Assembly (NCBI GenBank): GCA_902465145.1
Contig: CABQMD010000047.1
Span: 1-6,977, forward strand
Direction: 5' to 3'
Origin: an uncultured Succinatimonas sp.
GTDB lineage: Bacteria; Pseudomonadota; Gammaproteobacteria; Enterobacterales; Succinivibrionaceae
Length of the DNA stretch: 6,977 nt
Part shown: in pieces, positions 1 through 5,709 of the stretch
Position numbering within the stretch: the first letter of the stretch is position 1
How the letters are laid out: every line of letters starts with the position of its first letter
Notes under the pieces: model-generated
Database searches by the model: none
Told to the model about the DNA's origin: nothing
Seen by the model: only the letters and a program-made list of their open reading frames with translations
Position numbers and translations under genes: made by a program

Positions 1-194
1 TCTCCATACGCAACCTTCTGCAACTTAATCAGGGTTCTGTTATTGAACTTGAGCGTTTGGCAGGAGAGCCTTTGGACGTTCTGGTTAACGGTACGCTCAT
101 AGCACATGGCGAGGTAGTGGTAGTAAACGACAAATTCGGAATACGTCTTACCGATGTTATAAGTCAGGTTGAGCGTATCAAGAAATTAAAATGA
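1..194 (+). CDS. fliN: Flagellar motor switch protein FliN (3' end only)
   Basis: The 5' end lies outside the window. The frame is open from position 3 and gives 63 C-terminal residues before a TGA at 192-194. The fragment is the SpoA/FliN C-terminal domain. It has the typical run LLQLNQGSVIELERLAGEPLD, then a VLVNGTLIAHGEVVVVND stretch, then FGIRLTDV and a basic end (ERIKKLK). FliN is a cytoplasmic C-ring protein that works with FliM and FliG in torque generation and CheY-dependent switching, and also docks export substrates. The stop overlaps the fliO start as ATGA, which implies translational coupling. Family identity is firm. The distinction from FliY or a FliM tail rests on the short C-terminal SpoA segment and on fliO coming next. 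Confidence 0.93.
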   Translation, partial: SIRNLLQLNQGSVIELERLAGEPLDVLVNGTLIAHGEVVVVNDKFGIRLTDVISQVERIKKLK

Positions 195-631
195 TGCGAT
201 ATTTATTGTCATCAGGATTATTTGTTCCTGTTTGTGCATATGCTTTGGAAGGCGGCTTGAAAACAGGCAGTGATTTGCTGTCATGGATTTTATCCACCTT
301 GATGGTTCTGGCTGTTATCGTGATCCTTGCTGTTGCCGTTAAAAAGACCAAACTAAAATTCGGTTCAGGCGGACGCATGCAGATTTTGTCATCAGTGAGC
401 GTCGGTCCTAAAGAAAAAGTCGTGGAGCTTAAGATCGGTGAACGGGTACTTTTGCTAGGGGTTGCAAGCGGAAACGTGTCTTTTTTATATGATCTCTCTT
501 TGAAAACTCAAGCCAAAGCTCCTGAACATGCAACATTTGAACAGGTTCTCGGACAGGCAACAAAAGATCAGGTAGAAAGTAAGAAAGTTTCTTTGAAGGA
601 GACCTCTGATGATGGAAAAAAGGTCTCTTAA
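191..631 (+). CDS. fliO: Flagellar biosynthesis protein FliO
   Basis: 146-residue membrane protein. A short hydrophobic N-terminus (about residues 3-19, ending CAYALEGG) is followed by a stronger transmembrane segment at about 30-50, then a basic KKTKLKFG boundary and a cytoplasmic domain. The domain carries the FliO hallmark, GGRMQILSSVSVGPKEKVV at about 60-78, followed by GERVLLLGV at about 83-91. Residues 105-146 are hydrophilic and look unstructured. FliO is the accessory protein that helps FliP form its ring during assembly of the flagellar type III export gate. The first ATG (191) overlaps the fliN stop, and a second ATG follows at 194. No strong Shine-Dalgarno is visible, so coupling to fliN is likely. 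The 3' end overlaps fliP by 23 nt. FliO is poorly conserved, and the position between fliN and fliP supports the call. Confidence 0.9.
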   Translation: MMRYLLSSGLFVPVCAYALEGGLKTGSDLLSWILSTLMVLAVIVILAVAVKKTKLKFGSGGRMQILSSVSVGPKEKVVELKIGERVLLLGVASGNVSFLYDLSLKTQAKAPEHATFEQVLGQATKDQVESKKVSLKETSDDGKKVS

Positions 632-1442
632 AAGCCTTGATAATTCAGCAAACAGCAGTTTGAATTCTTTAAAACGCCGTTTTTTTATAAGTGCGGCGCT
701 GACATTATTGAGCGGGTTGATGCTTTATTTTTTGTCTACAGCATCGGCAGCAGATCTTGATATAACTGCTTTTACCGTAAAAACCAACCCTGACGGCACT
801 TCCGATTACAGTGTTTCGTTGCAAGTCGTGATCCTCATGACTTTGCTGTCATTTTTACCCTCTATTCTGGTGATGATGACTTCATTTACCAGGATTGTGG
901 TAGTGCTGGCTATTTTGCGTCAGGCTCTGGGATTACAGACTTCTCCGTCAAATCAGATTTTGATAGGAATAGGTTTTTTTCTTACGGTATTCATTATGAC
1001 ACCGGTATTCGATTCTATTTACAGCGATGCCATAGAACCTTATTTGAATGATCAGATAGAAGCTCGGGAAGCCTTTACCAGAGGACAAATTCCTCTTAAG
1101 CATTTTATGATTGAACAGACACGAGAAAGTGATCTTAAATCATTTGCAGATTATGCCGATGTCAAGGCTGATGCACCTGAGGATCTGCCTTTGCGCGTGG
1201 TGATCCCTGCGTTTATGGTTTCAGAACTTAAAACCGCTTTCCAAATAGGTTTTATGCTTTTTTTACCTTTTCTGATCATCGATTTGGTGGTGGCTTCGAT
1301 ACTCATGGCTATGGGTATGATGATGTTGTCGCCAATGATCGTTTCTTTGCCGTTTAAACTCATGCTTTTTGTTCTGGTAGACGGTTGGTCGCTGATCACA
1401 GGTACTTTGGTACAAAGTTTCGGACTTGGAATACCGCTATAA
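609..1442 (+). CDS. fliP: Flagellar export gate protein FliP
   Basis: 277 residues (E. coli FliP is about 245). FliP forms the pentameric core of the FliPQR export gate in the inner membrane. A signal peptide is visible: basic LKRRFF at 21-26, a hydrophobic core at about 27-43, and A-S-A at 45-47 with cleavage probably after 47. The conserved core includes MMTSFTRIVVVLAILRQALG at about 89-108, then FIMTPVFD at 128-135, PLKHFMIEQTRE at 162-173 and SELKTAFQIGF at 205-215. LPFKLMLFVLVDGW lies at 247-260. The methionine cluster M237-M239 corresponds to the Met gasket that seals the gate in Salmonella FliP. ATG 609 and ATG 612 are both preceded by AAGGAGA (596-602). The odd part is a signal-peptide n-region of about 24 residues, partly encoded in the overlap with fliO. 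Confidence 0.96.
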   Translation: MMEKRSLKSLDNSANSSLNSLKRRFFISAALTLLSGLMLYFLSTASAADLDITAFTVKTNPDGTSDYSVSLQVVILMTLLSFLPSILVMMTSFTRIVVVLAILRQALGLQTSPSNQILIGIGFFLTVFIMTPVFDSIYSDAIEPYLNDQIEAREAFTRGQIPLKHFMIEQTRESDLKSFADYADVKADAPEDLPLRVVIPAFMVSELKTAFQIGFMLFLPFLIIDLVVASILMAMGMMMLSPMIVSLPFKLMLFVLVDGWSLITGTLVQSFGLGIPL

Positions 1443-1447
1443 AGGTT

Positions 1448-1451
1448 GGAG
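1448..1451 (+). promoter_or_regulatory. Candidate ribosome binding site for fliQ
   Basis: GGAG 6 nt before the ATG at 1458. It helps choose that start over the in-frame TTG 1446 and ATG 1452. A second purine run, AAAGG at 1441-1445, is 6 nt before ATG 1452, so the choice is not final. The two starts differ by two residues. Confidence 0.5.
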
Positions 1452-1457
1452 ATGAGG

Positions 1458-1727
1458 ATGGAACCAGAGGCATTTGTAGATATAGTAAGACAGGCTTTAG
1501 GCTTGGTAGCCCTTTTGGTTGCAGCCTCAATTTTACCTTCGCTGATCATCGGGTTGTGCGTATCTATTTTTCAAGCAGCAACATCCATCAATGAACAGAC
1601 TCTATCTTTTCTGCCTCGTCTTTTGATCACCGTAGCAGCTTTAATGCTGGGAGCGCATTGGGGACTTGAGAAACTTATGAATTTCTTTCATGAGCTTATT
1701 GACGAGATCCCCCAGATCCTGGGCTGA
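1458..1727 (+). CDS. fliQ: Flagellar export gate protein FliQ
   Basis: 89 residues from the ATG at 1458, the same length as E. coli FliQ as I recall it. The protein opens MEPEAFVDIVRQAL, which aligns with the usual M-T-P-E start of the family. There are two hydrophobic hairpin segments at about 13-37 and 52-75. The conserved loop SIFQAATSINEQTLSFLPR (about 36-54) lies between them and is diagnostic for FliQ/SctS. FliQ subunits pack around FliP/FliR in the export gate. The reading frame is also open from a TTG at 1446 and an ATG at 1452. I prefer 1458 because GGAG (1448-1451) sits 6 nt upstream and the family length fits, although AAAGG (1441-1445) could serve the ATG at 1452. The gap after fliP is 15 nt. 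Confidence 0.95.
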   Translation: MEPEAFVDIVRQALGLVALLVAASILPSLIIGLCVSIFQAATSINEQTLSFLPRLLITVAALMLGAHWGLEKLMNFFHELIDEIPQILG

Positions 1728-1745
1728 AATTTCGGACTGTTTGAC

Positions 1746-2540
1746 ATGGATTTTTTAGAACCCATACTGTTTGAAAGCCTTGCTTCGTTCATATTTCCTT
1801 TTTGTCGTATAAGTGCTTTTTTGGCAGTTTTTTTTGTAATTTCAGGTGCAAACGTCCCTATGTTTGTACGTGCTTTATTGGCACTTGCCTTTACTGTATG
1901 CGTTTTGCCATCGCTTCCTGCGGCACCTGCATCTCTGATCCCTTTTTCCGTCGAAGGATTATTGGCAGTAGGATCTGAAGTGATAAAAGGTCTGGCCATG
2001 GGATTTATGACTCAGTTTTTATCCCAAATTTTCACAATGGCAGGTCAGGCTGTGGCAATGCAAACTGGTTTGGGATTTGCATCATTGGTTGATCCTGTAT
2101 CCGGAACCAATGCTCCGGTGGTAGGACAGTTTTTTACCATTTTGAGTACGTTGGTCTTTTTATCCATGAACGGACATCTGGCTTTTTTCGGACTCATGCT
2201 TGAGAGTTTTAATACCGTTCCAGTGGGTACTCAGATGCTTCCTCCTGACGGTTTGTATGCTCTGTCGTCGTTTGGCAGTTATATGTTTCAGGCGGCTGTA
2301 GCTATGGCTTTATCATCCATTTGTACCATGCTTATAGTCAACTTTACGTTAGGAGTTATGACTCGTGCGGCTCCTCAGCTGAATATATTTTCATTGGGAT
2401 TTGCCGTATCCATGGTTGTAGGATTAGCAGTACTGGTGTTGAGTCTCAATGCTTTTATGGGCAATTTTACTGCCGATTTGAATGAGGTCTTGCAAGCTAC
2501 TTGTTCTTTGATAGGTACTACTTGTAATGATGTTTGGTAA
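1746..2540 (+). CDS. fliR: Flagellar export gate protein FliR
   Basis: 264 residues (E. coli about 261), a very hydrophobic polytopic membrane protein. FliR supplies the single subunit that completes the FliP5-Q4-R1 gate and caps the helical assembly. Family landmarks are visible: FCRISAFLAVFFV at about 19-31, NVPMFVRALLALA at 36-48, GLGFASLVDP at 108-117 and NAPVVGQFF at 122-130. The loop N-x-x-L-G-x-x-x-R-x-x-P-Q-x-N is at about 199-213 (R207, P210, Q211, N213), followed by GFAVSM at 218-223. The ATG at 1746 lies 18 nt after the fliQ stop. The Shine-Dalgarno is poor, so reinitiation from fliQ is likely. It is the last flagellar gene here: flhB, which follows fliR in many Vibrio- or Pseudomonas-like clusters, is absent. 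Confidence 0.96.
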   Translation: MDFLEPILFESLASFIFPFCRISAFLAVFFVISGANVPMFVRALLALAFTVCVLPSLPAAPASLIPFSVEGLLAVGSEVIKGLAMGFMTQFLSQIFTMAGQAVAMQTGLGFASLVDPVSGTNAPVVGQFFTILSTLVFLSMNGHLAFFGLMLESFNTVPVGTQMLPPDGLYALSSFGSYMFQAAVAMALSSICTMLIVNFTLGVMTRAAPQLNIFSLGFAVSMVVGLAVLVLSLNAFMGNFTADLNEVLQATCSLIGTTCNDVW

Positions 2541-2571
2541 AAGTTGCCGAAAGTTAAATCAGCAACTTTTA
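2538..2571. terminator. Candidate bidirectional terminator between fliR and ppnN
   Basis: A perfect 10-bp inverted repeat (TAAAAGTTGC at 2538-2547 and its complement at 2562-2571) with a 14-nt loop, beginning at the fliR stop codon. It lies between two convergent genes and ends 18 nt before the ppnN stop. The stem is AU-rich at its base and has A/T on both sides, so it could act in either direction. The loop is long and there is no long T-tract beyond the stem, so the call is moderate. Confidence 0.5.
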
Positions 2572-2589
2572 ACCATGATTACAAATTTA

Positions 2590-3963
2590 TCAGTCAGAAC
2601 ACAACTCATAGCAAGGAGTGTATTCACGTCCTGAAAGCAAGATGCGACCTTGACTGATGAAGTCCTTCATCAAAGTTTCCATGCCGGCTATGATCTCAGG
2701 ATCTCCATGTAAGCAGAATGGACCGTGCAGTTGAACTTCGCGAGAACCTTCTTCTTTTACATTACCTGATACTATTCCAGAAAATGCAGCGCGCAGATTG
2801 GCAGCCAACATCCAAGGCTCTTGATTGCGATGCAGATCCAAAGCAGCCATGTTTTCATGATTCACCTTAAAAGGTTTTTGCAATACTTCGGGAATATTCA
2901 GAGTCCAGCTGTAAGTGTACGAATCATGAAGCAGAGTTCTGTGATCCGTAACGGTTTCAAGCATTCTTCTTACTTCGCAGGCAACAGCCTGGGCATCGTC
3001 GTCAATTCTGGTATAGCAACGGGTGATTTCAGGACCGAAACAGTCAATGAGGAACTTTTCAAGCGTATCAAAATACGGCTTGGATTTTTTATTTCCGGTA
3101 AGAATAAGCGGCAAAATGTTACGTTTATTGGCCGGATGAAGTTTTAAAGCCAGTATATACAGCAGTTCTTCAGCTGTGCCGGGGCCGCCTGGGAAGATGA
3201 TCATGGCATGGCCAAGACGTACAAAAGCCTCCAGACGTTTTTCAATGTCAGGCAATATAACCAGATCAGAGACCATGGAATTAGGCGGTTCTGCAGCAAT
3301 TATCGAAGGTTCGGTAAGTCCTATAAGGCGGCATTTGTCAGTGGCTCTTTGCAATACATGTCCCATGATGGCGCCTTTCATGGGGGCTTCCATTACCCCA
3401 GGCCCGCATCCTGTACAAATGTCTATCTTGCGTAGACCTAATTGATAACCTACGTCGTAGCAGTAATCGTATTCATTCTGAGGTATGGAGTGCCCTCCCC
3501 AGCATACGGCTATATTCGGTCTTACACCGGCATTTAAGACGTTGGCATTACGCAGGATCAGAAATATGAAATTGGTTGTGAAGTCGCAAGGTTCTGAAAT
3601 CTTGATGCTTCGCTTAAATTCATCTGGTTTGTAGATATTGAGTTGTACTATATCGCGCAGTACTGCGTACAGATGTTTTCTTAAGGTTTTGATGATCTGA
3701 CCGTCTACTACTGCAGAAGCAGGCGGATTTATAAGTTCTATTTTTAATCCGCGTTCGGTTCTTACCACGTTAATGTCAAAATTTTCAAAATTCTCCAGAA
3801 GTTCTTTGGAGTTATCCGTGATGCTGCCGCTGTTTAAAACTGCCAAAGAACAGTTACGGTACAGAGGATATAGCTCCCCCTGATAGATATTGGAAATACT
3901 GTCGGCTTCTATTTGGTTGAGCAGGGCCATCGATCCTGACGGCCAGACTACTTGTACACCCAT
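2590..3963 (-). CDS. ppnN: Nucleotide 5'-monophosphate nucleosidase PpnN (YgdH)
   Basis: 457 residues, close to E. coli PpnN (454), and colinear with it over the full length. It hydrolyses purine and pyrimidine nucleoside monophosphates to base plus ribose 5-phosphate in the cytosol. In E. coli it is a (p)ppGpp-regulated enzyme that tunes nucleotide pools. The N-terminal domain has NCSLAVLNSGSITDNSKELL (37-56) and FENFDINV (59-66). The central LOG/Rossmann domain has CWGGHSIPQNEY (154-165), CTGCGPGVMEAPMKGA (183-198), TEPSIIAAEPPN (217-228) and LPDIEKRLEAFVR (237-249). The nucleotide-hydrolase signature PGGPGTAEE is at 258-266. The C-terminal domain has AFSGIVSGNVKE (393-404) and ends with CYELCSD. 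The ATG at 3963 has AAAGGA 7 nt upstream. It is third in the endA-queF-ppnN series. The protein has 13 cysteines. Confidence 0.97.
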   Translation of the reverse strand: MGVQVVWPSGSMALLNQIEADSISNIYQGELYPLYRNCSLAVLNSGSITDNSKELLENFENFDINVVRTERGLKIELINPPASAVVDGQIIKTLRKHLYAVLRDIVQLNIYKPDEFKRSIKISEPCDFTTNFIFLILRNANVLNAGVRPNIAVCWGGHSIPQNEYDYCYDVGYQLGLRKIDICTGCGPGVMEAPMKGAIMGHVLQRATDKCRLIGLTEPSIIAAEPPNSMVSDLVILPDIEKRLEAFVRLGHAMIIFPGGPGTAEELLYILALKLHPANKRNILPLILTGNKKSKPYFDTLEKFLIDCFGPEITRCYTRIDDDAQAVACEVRRMLETVTDHRTLLHDSYTYSWTLNIPEVLQKPFKVNHENMAALDLHRNQEPWMLAANLRAAFSGIVSGNVKEEGSREVQLHGPFCLHGDPEIIAGMETLMKDFISQGRILLSGREYTPCYELCSD

Positions 3964-3970
3964 AGTTTTG

Positions 3971-3976
3971 TCCTTT
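3971..3976 (-). promoter_or_regulatory. ppnN: Ribosome binding site of ppnN
   Basis: On the minus strand, AAAGGA ends 7 nt before the ATG at 3963. This supports the chosen start, and supports independent translation initiation despite the 85-nt gap from queF. Confidence 0.7.
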
Positions 3977-4027
3977 ATTGTAAAATTCTGTCCAGTGTAA
4001 TAAATGCCAAAAGTTAATGTTTCAGCA

Positions 4028-4057
4028 AGGCAATGTTAAGTGCAAGCTTTATTGCCT
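4028..4057 (-). other. Small hairpin over the queF stop codon
   Basis: AGGCAAT at 4028-4034 pairs perfectly with ATTGCCT at 4051-4057 (7 bp), enclosing a 16-nt loop that contains the queF stop codon. On the minus strand no T-tract follows the stem. It is more likely a weak attenuator, an RNA-processing or stabilising hairpin, or chance, than a full terminator. The downstream ppnN gene may therefore still be read from queF. Confidence 0.3.
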
Positions 4058-4861
4058 GAGAGTGCGGGGAATTTCACATACTTTTGAGAGGGTACTGCGT
4101 ACAGGGGTGATGTCGATCCCTCCGCGTCTTGTGAAAGAGCAACAAACCGTCAGTTCGTTAGGATGAAGCTTTTCCATGATGTCTGAGAATATCAATTCGC
4201 AACATTGTTCGTGAAAACCCTGATGCGAACGTAGAGAGATAAGATAGGCAAAAAGTCCCGCGCGGTTTATTTTTTTTCCTGCGTAACTTATCGTAACCTC
4301 GGCATGATCAGGTTGACTGGTAACCGGACATAAAGTGCGCAATATATTTGAACGTAATGTTTCACGAACCGTCACATCTTCTTCTGAAGGTATGAGCAGT
4401 GTTTGGTCACAGTTGTAAACAAGACGTTGCGGTATTTCTCTGTCGATTAAGATCCCTTCATTCTTGCTTGGTATGAAAGGACAATCTTCAAGATCCCAAA
4501 GTTTAACTTCAGGACGTATTTTTAATTCTCTTTCCAAATCTGACGTGATTACGGCACAAACTTCTGCCAAATCTTTAAATTTGGTCATTGTAAATGAGAG
4601 CAGATAGAGTTTTAAAGATTTTGATTCAACTATGTATTCGCTTTTTGCATCTACCTTGATAGTGCCACAACAGACTTTGGGAATTCCTTGGTTGTTAAGA
4701 AAGGTTATTTCATAGCAGTGCCAGAGATCAAAACCGTTGAAGCTTTTGAGTTTGAGTACTGCTCGTCCCAAGCTTCGTTCTATGGGACGAAGCACGGAAG
4801 GATTATATTCGTCAAAGTAAGTTGTAGTGTTGGTTCCGAGTGATAGTTTACCTGCAGGCAT
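4049..4861 (-). CDS. queF: NADPH-dependent 7-cyano-7-deazaguanine reductase QueF
   Basis: 270 residues, the long QueF type with two tandem T-fold (tunnelling-fold) halves (E. coli QueF is about 282). It reduces the nitrile of preQ0 to preQ1 with NADPH in the queuosine tRNA pathway. The N-terminal half has SLGTNTTTYFDEYNPSVL (7-24) and the QueF signature E79-S-K-S-L-K-L-Y-L-L-S-F90. The C-terminal half has the nucleophile C178 in LRTLCPVTSQPD. D185 is seven residues later, as expected for the catalytic acid. H217-E-Q-C supplies the substrate-binding glutamate E218, and T244-R-R-G-G-I-D is the NADPH-side motif. All key residues are present. The ATG at 4861 has AAGGA (4868-4872) 6 nt upstream. 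It lies 24 nt downstream of endA. Twelve cysteines, including three Cys-Cys pairs (64-65, 220-221, 240-241), are unusual. Confidence 0.97.
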   Translation of the reverse strand: MPAGKLSLGTNTTTYFDEYNPSVLRPIERSLGRAVLKLKSFNGFDLWHCYEITFLNNQGIPKVCCGTIKVDAKSEYIVESKSLKLYLLSFTMTKFKDLAEVCAVITSDLERELKIRPEVKLWDLEDCPFIPSKNEGILIDREIPQRLVYNCDQTLLIPSEEDVTVRETLRSNILRTLCPVTSQPDHAEVTISYAGKKINRAGLFAYLISLRSHQGFHEQCCELIFSDIMEKLHPNELTVCCSFTRRGGIDITPVRSTLSKVCEIPRTLRQ

Positions 4862-4885
4862 TTTTTATCCTTAATTATCTAATTT

Positions 4886-5602
4886 TCAGTATGTTAATGT
4901 GTTACAAGCTTTTGAGATAAATGTGTTGTCATCTCCCTGAGTTTTTTTTACAAGATTGTTCCATTTACATTCATCTTTGGTAGGAGGATAGATTTTGTTC
5001 CAGCTTTCATACAGTTTTCTTTGAGCCGGCGAAAGTTTTATATCCCATTTATGAGCCATGTAAAGATAAGATCTTGATATAAGCCCGCGGGCTCTTTTGG
5101 GAGGCTGAGCTCGGCGAGCTTTGAAATCTATTGCCATTTCACATTGTCCGTACATACCCTGAGCATTCCATTCAGAGTAACGAAAGTTACTGCGATCACC
5201 GTTTACCTCACCTACTGCAGGGTAAAGATTGTGCAGATCTCCTTCAATCATGCGGAATTTTTGATCATCTGCTTCGCATTTTTTGCGTCCGGCTTCCTGC
5301 CAGCATTTGAGCTGATGCCCGAATTCCCATGCTGGCATAATGTGCTCTGCTTCGATACGGGCAGCACGTTTTGCATTTTTTCTAACCTGATAACCGCAGG
5401 CTTTGAGGTCCGGAGTGTAGCGGTTTTTGCTGAAGATCAGAGGACATCCGCAATAAAGAGTGGAAGGTTTTTCAAGCTGTTTCATTATTGACGGCATAAT
5501 GCGTTTTGCCGCTTGGAAATCATCAAGTGCGAAAGCTTGAAATGAAACCAAGCAGGGGATTGTTAGCATCAGAATATTTTTGCAAAAAACTTTTAATTTC
5601 AC
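4886..5602 (-). CDS. endA: Periplasmic/secreted endonuclease I (EndA)
   Basis: 238 residues (E. coli EndA about 235), a beta-beta-alpha-metal nuclease that cuts double-stranded DNA non-specifically outside the cytoplasm. The N-terminus is a Sec signal: MKLKVFCKN, a hydrophobic stretch to about 20, then A23-F-A25 with cleavage probably after 25. The catalytic motif is R82-I-E-A-E86-H87-I-M-P-A, with H87 as general base. DLHNLYPAVGEVNGDRSN at 122-139 supplies the metal-side Asn (N134), 48 residues after E86, as I recall for Vibrio Vvn (E79/N127). The mature part has eight cysteines (51, 53, 69, 100, 109, 154, 212, 233), the number needed for the four disulfides of Vvn-type enzymes. The start is GTG: the codon is preceded by GGGAG 6 nt upstream, and an in-frame TGA lies a few codons further up. 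It is the first gene of the endA-queF-ppnN series. Confidence 0.96.
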   Translation of the reverse strand: MKLKVFCKNILMLTIPCLVSFQAFALDDFQAAKRIMPSIMKQLEKPSTLYCGCPLIFSKNRYTPDLKACGYQVRKNAKRAARIEAEHIMPAWEFGHQLKCWQEAGRKKCEADDQKFRMIEGDLHNLYPAVGEVNGDRSNFRYSEWNAQGMYGQCEMAIDFKARRAQPPKRARGLISRSYLYMAHKWDIKLSPAQRKLYESWNKIYPPTKDECKWNNLVKKTQGDDNTFISKACNTLTY

Positions 5603-5608
5603 GAATAT

Positions 5609-5613
5609 CTCCC
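5609..5613 (-). promoter_or_regulatory. endA: Ribosome binding site that sets the endA GTG start
   Basis: GGGAG on the minus strand, 6 nt before GTG (5602-5600). No in-frame ATG lies upstream before a stop, and the first internal Met (residue 12) would remove half of the signal peptide. The GTG start is therefore well supported. Confidence 0.7.
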
Positions 5614-5698
5614 ATGATCAGACTAAGGAACTTTGTATACTTTAGACCAAATAGATAGGATATGCCCATCGTTTGAAATGCGGACAATACTGAGAATT

Positions 5699-5703
5699 AG
5701 GAG
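5699..5703 (+). promoter_or_regulatory. Ribosome binding site of the DUF5718-type gene
   Basis: AGGAG 6 nt before the ATG at 5710, a strong canonical site that fixes the start. The N-terminus it gives (MFVDLRTVACFGVAGNF) matches the family start as I remember it. Confidence 0.75.
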
Positions 5704-5709
5704 TCATCC

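Noticed and set aside
1151..1549. Open minus-strand frame of 132 codons across fliP and fliQ
   Set aside because: It lies entirely antisense to two clear flagellar genes. Its Ser/Thr/Lys/Ile-rich product is what a reversed membrane-protein gene gives, and no family is recognisable.
1688..1999. Open minus-strand frame antisense to fliQ/fliR
   Set aside because: Shadow of the fliR reading frame, with low-complexity composition, no Shine-Dalgarno that I see and no recognisable domain.
2821..3445. Plus-strand open frames inside ppnN
   Set aside because: They are antisense to the conserved PpnN core, which is unbroken over 457 codons, and have no recognisable products.
3977..3982. TACAAT as a -10 box for a separate ppnN promoter
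   Set aside because: Transcription from it would begin downstream of the AAAGGA ribosome binding site, so it does not fit the translated start.
5144..5491. Plus-strand frame of 115 codons antisense to endA
   Set aside because: It covers the catalytic and cysteine-containing part of EndA on the other strand. The hydrophobic look is a by-product of complementary codons.
5603..5709. Sigma-70 promoters in the divergent endA/DUF5718 gap
   Set aside because: Weak boxes can be picked out (TTGTAT, 17 nt, TAGGAT on plus; TATACA on minus), but each is only 3-4 of 6 matches with no good partner. A promoter must be here on each strand, but I cannot place it.
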